DNA of 5,719 nt from Christensenella sp. UBA5399 (lineage in GTDB: Bacteria > Bacillota > Clostridia > Christensenellales > Christensenellaceae). Made by a program: the position numbers and the translations under genes. Positions 1 through 5,459 of this stretch are shown here, in pieces. The stretch covers positions 1-5,719 of the forward strand of contig DHOD01000072.1 in the NCBI GenBank assembly GCA_002407725.1. The letters are read 5' to 3'. Below the pieces are notes generated by a model, which was not told the DNA's origin, did not search any database, and saw only the letters and a program-made list of their open reading frames with translations. How positions within the stretch are numbered: position 1 is the stretch's first letter; each line of letters starts with the position of its first letter.

Positions 1-1
1 T

Positions 2-1831
2 ATGTGCGGAATAGTTGGATATGTAGGCGAACGCGAGGTTGTGCCGGTGCTGATCGGCGGACTGAAAAAACTGGAATACCGCGGATATGACAGCGCGGGC
101 ATCGCGTTTTTGGACGACGACGGTAAAATGAGCGTCATCAAGGCCAAAGGCAAGCTGGCCGAGCTCAGCAAGCTGGTGGAGGATAAGCACGAGAAAAACA
201 CGGTGGGCATAGGGCACACGCGGTGGGCGACGCATGGCGAGCCCAACTATATCAATTCGCACCCGCATACCAATTCGGCGGGAGACCTGGCCATTGTGCA
301 CAATGGTATTATAGAAAATTATATAAAGCTGCGGGATTGGCTGAAGGGCAAGGGCATTACGTTTGTATCGGAGACGGACACCGAGGTGGTGGCCCACCTG
401 ATCAACTATTACCTGGAAGGCGACATGAAGGAAGCCGTGTCAAAAGCGATCCGTATGATTGAGGGCAGCTACGCGCTGGGCGTTATATCGGAAAAGCACC
501 CCGGCGAAATCATTGCTGTGCGCAAGGACAGTCCGCTGGTAGTGGGGATTGGCGAAGGGGAGAATTTTATTGCGTCCGATATCCCGGCGCTGCTGGAATA
601 TACAAAGGATGTATACTTCCTGGAGGATAAAGAAATAGCCGTTATTCACAAGGACTGCATTGAGCTGTACGATGTATACCTCAACAAAGTCACGCGTGAG
701 CCGTATCATGTGGAGTGGGATCTCACCCAGGCCGAGAAGGCGGGGTACGAGCACTTTATGATCAAGGAGATTGAGGAGCAGCCCAGGGTGCTTGCAGAGA
801 CGCTCAACCCGCGGGTGAAGGACGGACAGATTGATTTCAGCGAGATTGACCTTGGTGACGATAAGCTGGCAAAGATCAAGCGTATCATGATCATTTCCTG
901 CGGGACGGCATACCATGCGTCCTATCTGGGCAAATATATCATCGAACGTTTTGCGCGCGTGCCGGTCGAGGTGGAGATTGCCTCCGAGTTCCGCTATAAA
1001 AACCCCATTATTGACGATAGCTATTTTGTGATTATTGTCAGCCAGTCGGGCGAGACGGCGGACACCATTGCCGCCATGCGCGAGGCGCAGGCGCGCGGCG
1101 CGTTTGTGCTGGCTATTTGCAATGTAGTGGGTTCCACCATTGCGCGCGAAGCCGATACCGTGCTGTATACCCGCGCGGGGCTGGAGATTGCCGTGGCGTC
1201 CACCAAGGCGTACACCACACAGCTGATGTCGCTTTATATGTTTTGTGTCAAGCTGGCATATGCGAAAAAGCAGATTTCGCTGGATGAATATAAATCATAC
1301 GTCAAGGAACTGCAAAAGGTACCGGATAATGTGGAAGAGGTGCTGAAGCAGAAAAGCGTGTTGCAAAAATATGCATCGCGCCACTACATGGAGCACAGCG
1401 TGTTTTTTATCGGCAGGGGGCTGGATTACGCCCTTGCAATGGAGGGTTCGCTCAAGCTCAAGGAAATCAGCTACATCCACTCCGAGGCGTATGCCGCGGG
1501 CGAGCTCAAGCACGGTACGATCGCGCTTATCGAGGACGGGACGCTGGTCGTTTCCGTTATGACGCAGGGCGACCTGTTTGACAAGTGTGTCAGCAACGTT
1601 AAGGAAGTGACAACAAGGGGCGGGCTTGTGCTGGCGGTCACGCAGCAGAAGTTTGCGGAAAAGACAGAAGAATTTGCGGACGTGACGGTCGCCGTGCCCG
1701 ATACGATGGACTGGATCGCGCCGATATCGGCCATTGTGCCCATGCAGTTGTTTGCGTATTATATGTCGGTGCACAAGGGCTGCGATGTGGATAAACCACG
1801 CAACCTGGCAAAGAGCGTCACGGTGGAGTGA
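2..1831 (+). CDS. glmS: Glutamine--fructose-6-phosphate aminotransferase (isomerizing), glucosamine-6-phosphate synthase
   Basis: Makes glucosamine-6-phosphate from fructose-6-phosphate and glutamine in the cytosol, the first committed step to UDP-GlcNAc for peptidoglycan. At 609 aa it has the full family length and no truncation. The N-terminus MCGIVGYVG supplies the Cys2 nucleophile of the class II glutamine amidotransferase domain (about 1-220), followed by HTRWATHG (72-79), SHPH (86-89), HNGIIENY (100-107) and ETDTEV (124-129). Two SIS sugar-isomerase domains follow. The first (about 290-425) has SCGTAYHAS (299-307) and SQSGETADT (347-355). The second (about 460-600) has EGSLKLKE (481-488), ELKHGT (501-506) and the C-terminal PRNLAKSVTVE, whose K604 corresponds to the catalytic loop lysine of E. 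coli GlmS. The start is fixed because Cys must follow Met1. Only one base precedes it, so the promoter and any glmS ribozyme are unseen. The HPP gene follows on the same strand with no terminator visible between them. Confidence 0.98.
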   Translation: MCGIVGYVGEREVVPVLIGGLKKLEYRGYDSAGIAFLDDDGKMSVIKAKGKLAELSKLVEDKHEKNTVGIGHTRWATHGEPNYINSHPHTNSAGDLAIVHNGIIENYIKLRDWLKGKGITFVSETDTEVVAHLINYYLEGDMKEAVSKAIRMIEGSYALGVISEKHPGEIIAVRKDSPLVVGIGEGENFIASDIPALLEYTKDVYFLEDKEIAVIHKDCIELYDVYLNKVTREPYHVEWDLTQAEKAGYEHFMIKEIEEQPRVLAETLNPRVKDGQIDFSEIDLGDDKLAKIKRIMIISCGTAYHASYLGKYIIERFARVPVEVEIASEFRYKNPIIDDSYFVIIVSQSGETADTIAAMREAQARGAFVLAICNVVGSTIAREADTVLYTRAGLEIAVASTKAYTTQLMSLYMFCVKLAYAKKQISLDEYKSYVKELQKVPDNVEEVLKQKSVLQKYASRHYMEHSVFFIGRGLDYALAMEGSLKLKEISYIHSEAYAAGELKHGTIALIEDGTLVVSVMTQGDLFDKCVSNVKEVTTRGGLVLAVTQQKFAEKTEEFADVTVAVPDTMDWIAPISAIVPMQLFAYYMSVHKGCDVDKPRNLAKSVTVE

Positions 1832-1880
1832 CGCTGGGCCACGCTTGCAGCATAAAGATTGGGAGTATGCAGAAAAAACC

Positions 1881-1886
1881 GGAGGG
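1881..1886 (+). promoter_or_regulatory. Ribosome binding site candidate for the HPP gene
   Basis: GGAGGG is the only strong Shine-Dalgarno-like sequence between glmS and the HPP reading frame. It lies 13 nt before ATG 1900, longer than ideal. An in-frame ATT at 1891 would have a better spacing but is a very rare start codon. This motif is why 1900 is preferred over 1867. Confidence 0.45.
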
Positions 1887-1899
1887 CGCCATTGAAAGA

Positions 1900-2388
1900 A
1901 TGAAAAGCTCGCTGGCAAAGGCCGCCATTATGACGGTCGTTGTTGCGGCGTGTTTTTTGTTGATGCTTTTTACGCTCAATGGCTTTTTGGTTACGTGTAT
2001 TGCCGCCAGCGCGTTTATTGCGTTTGCTTTTCCCCATGCGGAATCCGCCCGCATCAAATACCTGCTTGGCGGGTATGTAATCGGTCTTGCTATGGGGTTG
2101 CTGGGGCACATTGTGTATTTTAACCTGCTGCTCCCGACAGCGGCGGACGAGGTTGTGTTGCTGATCGCATGCTGCATGTTCAGCGTTTTTATGTCGGCAT
2201 TCCTGATGCTGTTTTTGGAAATGCAGCACCCGCCTGCCGCAGCGCTTGCGGCCTCCGTCGTGGTGGATGAAAGCCCGTACATGGCCGCGGTCATTGCGCT
2301 GGCGTGCATATTGTTCATATCGTTGATCCGCTATTTGGTGGATAAATATTACTACAAAAAAGAAGCAAAAGAAAACAAAGCCGAATAA
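1900..2388 (+). CDS. HPP family integral membrane protein
   Basis: A 162-residue hydrophobic protein with about four predicted membrane helices (roughly residues 8-28, 30-48, 58-78 and 84-106), then the family signature QHPPAAALAA (109-118, HPP at 110-112), a further hydrophobic segment (about 127-144) and a Lys/Glu-rich cytosolic tail. The stretch FPHAESARIKYLLGG (44-58) also fits the family. HPP proteins are four-helix membrane proteins; a plastid/cyanobacterial branch has been linked to nitrite transport, but the substrate of bacterial members such as this is not known and I do not assign one. Start choice: ATG 1900 has GGAGGG 13 nt upstream and gives a short N-terminus before helix 1. ATG 1867 (11 residues longer, GGGAG only 1 nt away) and GTG 1828, which overlaps the glmS stop, are alternatives. 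It probably shares the glmS transcript. Family confident, start uncertain. Confidence 0.88.
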   Translation: MKSSLAKAAIMTVVVAACFLLMLFTLNGFLVTCIAASAFIAFAFPHAESARIKYLLGGYVIGLAMGLLGHIVYFNLLLPTAADEVVLLIACCMFSVFMSAFLMLFLEMQHPPAAALAASVVVDESPYMAAVIALACILFISLIRYLVDKYYYKKEAKENKAE

Positions 2389-2413
2389 AAAAGAACGCCC
2401 TTTGTGGGGGCAT
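2387..2413 (-). terminator. Putative intrinsic terminator for the DUF5996-mscS operon
   Basis: Read on the minus strand, ATGCCC (2413-2408) pairs with GGGCGT (2400-2395) around a 7-nt loop, one pair being a T-G wobble. A T-rich run follows (2394-2387, TTCTTTTTT). The stem is short, so this is a modest terminator. It lies about 65 nt past the mscS stop and abuts the end of the convergent HPP gene. No T-run follows on the plus strand, so it should work in the minus direction only. Confidence 0.5.
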
Positions 2414-2472
2414 GCCGCGCAATCGTGATGTGTAGCCTGTTACCGCAGCTTTCAGCATATGGCCGCGCGGCA
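2413..2472. repeat. Inverted repeat in the convergent gap
   Basis: TGCCGCGC (2413-2420) is exactly complementary to GCGCGGCA (2465-2472), giving an 8-bp GC-rich stem over a 44-nt intervening stretch. A second complementary pair, ATCGTGAT (2422-2429) and ATCACGAT (2476-2483), interleaves with it and reaches into the last codons of mscS. No T-run follows either strand. It may fold in the 3' UTR of either transcript, or be chance. Confidence 0.35.
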
Positions 2473-2477
2473 ATGGA

Positions 2478-3416
2478 TCACGATGTTTTTTCCTTTTCAC
2501 TGCCGGCGGGTTCGGTTTGCTCTGCTTCCTGCACAACCACATTCCGGTATGGATAGGGAATTTCGATGCTGTGCTTTGCGAATTCCTCCAGTACGCTGAA
2601 ACGAATGTCTGAGAGCGTCGCAAACCCGGTCGCGGTGTCTTTTGTCCATACGGACGCCCGAAGTTGTACTGCCGAATCGCCCAGATCGGTAATATAGACG
2701 TCCACGGCCTGCCCGCCATTTTCCTTTTGTTCAGGTGTCCGCATATCCAGCACGTCCGGGTGGGCCGATATAATTTTCCGCAACAGGTCGATGGCTTTGC
2801 CGATGTCGCTCCCGTACCCCACGCCCACAACAAGGAAATTACACACGTCCCGGCCTTCCAGATAATGGGTGGTGCGCAGCATTTCTTTATCGATTACGCC
2901 ATTGGGAATCACAATGGTCCTGTTGGATGAGTCGCGGATGGTCGTGTGCCTGATGGCAATGCTTTGCACAATGCCGGAGATGGGCGGGTTGGTGTTTAGT
3001 ATCTCAATATACTCGCCGGCCTCAAACGGCTTGCTGGCGCTGATGGAGATGCCGCTGAACAGGTTGCCGAGCGTTTGCTGCGCGGCAAGGCCAAACACCG
3101 CTGCAGCAATGCCCGAGCTGGCCAGTATGGCCGTGCTGAATTCCTGCAACGGCTTGATGGTCATCAACACCGCACTCACTGCGATGACAACGATGATGAT
3201 ATAAATCAGACGGTAGAAAATCCGCATGTTGCCGGTCAGGCGTTTGCGCAAAAAACGCTTGATCAATTTGATGACCACAAATGTAATCACCGCGACAATT
3301 CCGACAAAAATGAGCATATTAATCGGCGGGAATGAAAAAGTATCGTTCCACCATTCGTTGAAAGAATCCGCGGTGCTTGCCGCGAATTCCTCCATTGTGT
3401 TGTCTGTATTGTCCAT
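2478..3416 (-). CDS. Small-conductance mechanosensitive channel, MscS family
   Basis: A 312-residue membrane channel that opens under membrane tension to release solutes during hypo-osmotic shock. A short polar N-terminus leads to TM1 (about 32-52), TM2 (about 67-87) and the pore-lining TM3 (about 94-122), with the Ala/Gly-rich packing pattern SSGIAAAVFGLAAQQTLGN (100-118). The MscS beta domain follows (about 123-182), with SISASKPFEAGEYIEI (124-139), GIVQSIAIRHTTIRD (148-162) and the hallmark VIPNGVI (169-175). The alpha/beta vestibule domain (about 190-290) ends in EIPYPYRNVVV, then an acidic, Lys-rich tail. Length is close to E. coli MscS (286 aa), so this is the minimal class without extra domains. 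The ATG at 3416 has GGGGGA 8 nt upstream. It lies 27 nt after the DUF5996 stop, so the two are probably co-transcribed. Its exact paralogue type (MscS versus YkuT-like) cannot be told by eye. Confidence 0.96.
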   Translation of the reverse strand: MDNTDNTMEEFAASTADSFNEWWNDTFSFPPINMLIFVGIVAVITFVVIKLIKRFLRKRLTGNMRIFYRLIYIIIVVIAVSAVLMTIKPLQEFSTAILASSGIAAAVFGLAAQQTLGNLFSGISISASKPFEAGEYIEILNTNPPISGIVQSIAIRHTTIRDSSNRTIVIPNGVIDKEMLRTTHYLEGRDVCNFLVVGVGYGSDIGKAIDLLRKIISAHPDVLDMRTPEQKENGGQAVDVYITDLGDSAVQLRASVWTKDTATGFATLSDIRFSVLEEFAKHSIEIPYPYRNVVVQEAEQTEPAGSEKEKTS

Positions 3417-3443
3417 TACATATATCCCCCGTTTGTTGCTATA

Positions 3444-4337
3444 TCATACGGGCAGCGGCTTTGTAAACCAATCGCAACGCTCCCATTTCTGGACTTTGGC
3501 AACGGCTGCAAATGCATCCTTACAGAATTCCACAACAACCGCATGCGGGTTGTCGTATTTCATTGCATCCTCCAGTTTCAGGAAAAATTCTTTTTTTGCC
3601 GGGCTGAAAATGGCTTCGGCTGGCGATACGGGTTCGCCTGTCAGGTCTTCGTCCAAAAACGGATACGGCATAATAAAGAAGGTGGGGTCGGGAACAAGCT
3701 TGTCTCCCGGCCAATAGCCGAATTCGACAAACTGCTCGTCAAAGGCAACCTCGCCTATGATGCCCTGCCCCTGAAAGGGGCTGTCCTTGCCGGAGAACAG
3801 CACGGTCGTCATATCAAATGTGCCCCAAAAGAAAGCAGGCAATATTTTCTTGCCGCGGAACGGAGACGCAAATTCGAGCAGTGCGTTGCGCGCAAATATG
3901 GATGTCTCAAAATAATCCTTTGCTTTGTCGGGGTCGTATTCTATTTTTTCCCGCTGCTGGTCAAAGGGCGTCACCATCGCGACTTCCTGCGGTTTGGGGT
4001 TGATAGCTGTTTCACAGCCGATGTTTTTTAGCATAGTCGTAAAATCGGCGTAATAGCTGCTGACAGACGCATTGTCCATCAGGGGAAAACCGGCCATGCC
4101 GCCGTCCGTGCAATGCGTGTAGACCATGGACGAGTTGATGTTGAGTATAATATCAAAACTTTTGTCACCATAGGGGATCAGCCCTGTGGTAAATCCCTGC
4201 GCCGTAGGGTATAGCAGCACCTGGTTCCATTCGGGCTGCGCGTGCATATTTGCCAGCTTTACCTTTCCCATCATTTGGGATATCATGTGCAGTATTTGCT
4301 GCGTACCTGCCCATTCGTTGTGTTTCCATATTTTCAT
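3444..4337 (-). CDS. DUF5996 family protein (function unknown)
   Basis: A 297-residue soluble protein, with no signal peptide or membrane segment seen. It matches the DUF5996 pattern as I know it: an N-terminal W followed by a QILHMISQMMGKVKLA-type segment (14-29), LLYPTAQGFTTGLIPYG (41-57), a beta-rich stretch ending in CTDGG (76-80), INPKPQEVAMVTPFDQQRE (112-130), YDPDKAKDYF (134-143), and FFWGTFDMTTVLFSGK (169-184) with the G-F-D core, then an aromatic FGYWPGD (206-212). The biochemical role of the family is not established, so none is given here. The ATG at 4337 has AAGGAGG 10 nt upstream. It is the first gene of a probable operon with mscS, separated from merR by that gene's terminator. 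The leader holds a palindrome and a hairpin (4354-4381). Family assignment comes from recall of the conserved blocks and would be confirmed by a profile search. Confidence 0.85.
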   Translation of the reverse strand: MKIWKHNEWAGTQQILHMISQMMGKVKLANMHAQPEWNQVLLYPTAQGFTTGLIPYGDKSFDIILNINSSMVYTHCTDGGMAGFPLMDNASVSSYYADFTTMLKNIGCETAINPKPQEVAMVTPFDQQREKIEYDPDKAKDYFETSIFARNALLEFASPFRGKKILPAFFWGTFDMTTVLFSGKDSPFQGQGIIGEVAFDEQFVEFGYWPGDKLVPDPTFFIMPYPFLDEDLTGEPVSPAEAIFSPAKKEFFLKLEDAMKYDNPHAVVVEFCKDAFAAVAKVQKWERCDWFTKPLPV

Positions 4338-4353
4338 AAGAGTAATTCCTCCT

Positions 4354-4381
4354 TGTCATGACAGAAAAACGGCGTTTTCTG
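4354..4381 (-). promoter_or_regulatory. Palindrome and hairpin in the DUF5996-mscS leader
   Basis: TGTCATGACA (4354-4363) is a perfect 10-bp palindrome just upstream of the AAGGAGG site. Overlapping it, CAGAAAA (4362-4368) pairs with TTTTCTG (4375-4381) across a 6-nt loop. It could be a protein operator or an mRNA hairpin affecting ribosome access. No T-run makes it a terminator. Confidence 0.3.
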
Positions 4382-4441
4382 CAACAGTGTCGCCCTTTTC
4401 ACTCTCTTTTTTTAATATAAACGTGTGGGATGGAGATAAAC

Positions 4442-4470
4442 ATTGTAAGGTTTTTTGTCGCTTTCAACAA
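4442..4470 (-). promoter_or_regulatory. Weak candidate promoter for DUF5996-mscS
   Basis: On the minus strand TTGTTG (4470-4465) and TACAAT (4447-4442) are 17 nt apart. The -10 differs from consensus by one base, while the -35 keeps only the TTG. It would place the start near 4435 and leave a leader of about 100 nt. A TATATT at 4419-4414 lacks a usable -35. This is a best guess between the merR terminator and the gene. Confidence 0.35.
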
Positions 4471-4483
4471 AGCAAATGTTTAA

Positions 4484-4513
4484 GAACAAAAAGAAACCCT
4501 GCCGCAGGCAGGG
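4484..4513 (-). terminator. Intrinsic terminator of the merR-family gene
   Basis: CCCTGCC (minus 4513-4507) and GGCAGGG (4503-4497) form a perfect 7-bp GC-rich stem with a 3-nt loop. On the minus strand it is followed directly by TTTCTTTTTGTT (4496-4485). It lies 21 nt after the stop of the MerR gene, making that gene a separate transcription unit from DUF5996-mscS. Confidence 0.9.
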
Positions 4514-4534
4514 CTTCAGTTATGTCAATCGGAC

Positions 4535-5323
4535 TTATGCTTCTGTAACAGGAAAGTAGATTTCTGTCACCAAACCCTTTTCATCGGTATCCGCAGGGCT
4601 GTTGAGGTACAGCTCGTAAGGCGGCGCGGCAATGCTGTATCCGTTTGCGTCGATCCATTTTGCAAGCGCGGTATACGTTTCGTTGAGGCGCGTGTATGAT
4701 CCGGTGTGTATTGCAGAGACGCATTTGCCCCCTTTCAGCACCCTTGTCCCAGCGCTTCCTGCGGCGGGGTAAGCCAGCTCGACATCCGTGCTCTCGGGGT
4801 CAAACTCCCTGCTGTGATAAATCGCGATGGGCGCGCCCATGGGCCGCGTGCCTGTCTCCTGCAGCTTTTTCCCCAGATTTTCAAACAACACGTCAAAGTC
4901 TTTGATGGCGATCATCTCGCGTACCGAGATAATATCCGTATCTTTGCGTTCTACAATTTTTACATCTACATTGCTCATGATTATATTTTCTCCTTTTTCC
5001 AATAAGTCGACATCCTGCCATATCCGTTCCATCAACGTCTTTTTGCTGCGCATCTCCTCCTGGTGCTCTTCGGCCTTGGCGCGCATTGCGGCGGCAAGTT
5101 GCGCTTCCGGCATGCGCATCAATTGCGAAACCTCGTCCAGCGGGAACCCGTAGTCCCGCAGCCGGATGATCAGCATCATGGCCGTCAACTGGCTTGCGTT
5201 GTAGTACCGGTAGCCGGTTTCATCATTGATGTGCGCGGGCCGTAACAGCCCGATGGTGTCGTAGTGCCGCAGCGTTTTGGTCGTGACCTGGCAAAGCTTT
5301 GAGAATTCCCCTATTCCAAACAC
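4535..5323 (-). CDS. MerR family transcriptional regulator with GyrI-like effector-binding domain
   Basis: A 262-residue DNA-binding regulator of the BmrR/BltR architecture. A MerR winged helix-turn-helix (1-70) carries IGEFSKLCQVTTKTLRHYD (4-22), IGLLRPAHIN and GYRYYNASQL. A dimerising coiled coil (about 74-112) follows. A GyrI-like ligand-binding domain (about 120-260) shows HTGSYTRLNETYTALAKWI (206-224), NGYSIAAPPYELYLN (227-241, with the conserved Glu237 of the drug-binding pocket) and the typical ending TEIYFPV. Such proteins bind amphipathic or cationic compounds and switch on promoters with overlong spacers by twisting DNA. The GTG start at 5323 is supported by AAAGGAG 7 nt upstream and by the MerR-type N-terminus. 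No efflux pump or enzyme gene is next to it in the window, so its target beyond its own promoter is unknown. The ligand cannot be predicted. Confidence 0.95.
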   Translation of the reverse strand: MFGIGEFSKLCQVTTKTLRHYDTIGLLRPAHINDETGYRYYNASQLTAMMLIIRLRDYGFPLDEVSQLMRMPEAQLAAAMRAKAEEHQEEMRSKKTLMERIWQDVDLLEKGENIIMSNVDVKIVERKDTDIISVREMIAIKDFDVLFENLGKKLQETGTRPMGAPIAIYHSREFDPESTDVELAYPAAGSAGTRVLKGGKCVSAIHTGSYTRLNETYTALAKWIDANGYSIAAPPYELYLNSPADTDEKGLVTEIYFPVTEA

Positions 5324-5330
5324 AGTGTTT

Positions 5331-5337
5331 CTCCTTT
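5331..5337 (-). promoter_or_regulatory. Ribosome binding site deciding the GTG start of the MerR gene
   Basis: AAAGGAG on the minus strand, with a 7-nt spacer to GTG at 5323-5321. No in-frame ATG occurs nearby that would keep the MerR helix-turn-helix intact, so the GTG start is firm. Confidence 0.85.
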
Positions 5338-5353
5338 AGTCAAGTTACTCTAA

Positions 5354-5371
5354 GATAGAATCGATTCTATC
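5354..5371. promoter_or_regulatory. Perfect 18-bp palindrome at the merR transcription start
   Basis: GATAGAATCGATTCTATC reads the same on both strands, with no loop. It begins 4 nt after the predicted -10 hexamer of the merR promoter and covers about -2 to +16 of the transcript, ending 16 nt before the ribosome binding site. The position suits a repressor operator, or a hairpin at the 5' end of the mRNA. The protein that binds it is unknown. Confidence 0.6.
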
Positions 5372-5375
5372 ATTG

Positions 5376-5406
5376 AGTATAGGCTTTGACGTAAGGGCAA
5401 AGTCAA
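5376..5406 (-). promoter_or_regulatory. MerR-type promoter with 19-bp spacer and operator dyad
   Basis: On the minus strand TTGACT (5406-5401) and TATACT (5381-5376) are separated by 19 nt, instead of the usual 17. This is the hallmark of promoters activated by MerR regulators. Within and just over the spacer lies a dyad, GACTTTGCC (5404-5396), CTTAC centre, GTCAAAGCC (5390-5382), with 7 of 9 positions complementary. It directly precedes the MerR gene, so autoregulation is the natural reading. Confidence 0.8.
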
Positions 5407-5435
5407 CCCCTTTCCGCAACTTTTTTTGATAAGAT

Positions 5436-5459
5436 AAAAAAACCGCCCGTGTGGGCGGT
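5436..5459 (-). terminator. Intrinsic terminator of a minus-strand transcript from beyond the window
   Basis: ACCGCCC (minus 5459-5453), loop ACAC, GGGCGGT (5448-5442) form a perfect 7-bp GC-rich stem, followed on the minus strand by a T-run (5442-5436). It sits about 30 nt upstream of the merR promoter and insulates it. No gene is visible between it and the window end, so the transcript must have a long 3' region or be a non-coding RNA. Confidence 0.88.

Noticed and set aside
1..1. glmS ribozyme
   Set aside because: It would be expected upstream of glmS in many Bacillota, but the window contains only one base before the start codon, so nothing can be said.
440..916. Long minus-strand open frames opposite glmS (also 1295-1918 and 1759-2318)
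   Set aside because: They are antisense shadows of the well-conserved glmS and HPP reading frames, with no ribosome binding site and no family resemblance.
2315..2833. Minus-strand 172-codon frame overlapping the end of mscS
   Set aside because: It lies in another frame within the clear MscS coding sequence, crosses the operon terminator, and has low-complexity Arg/Pro/Cys-rich content typical of a shadow frame.
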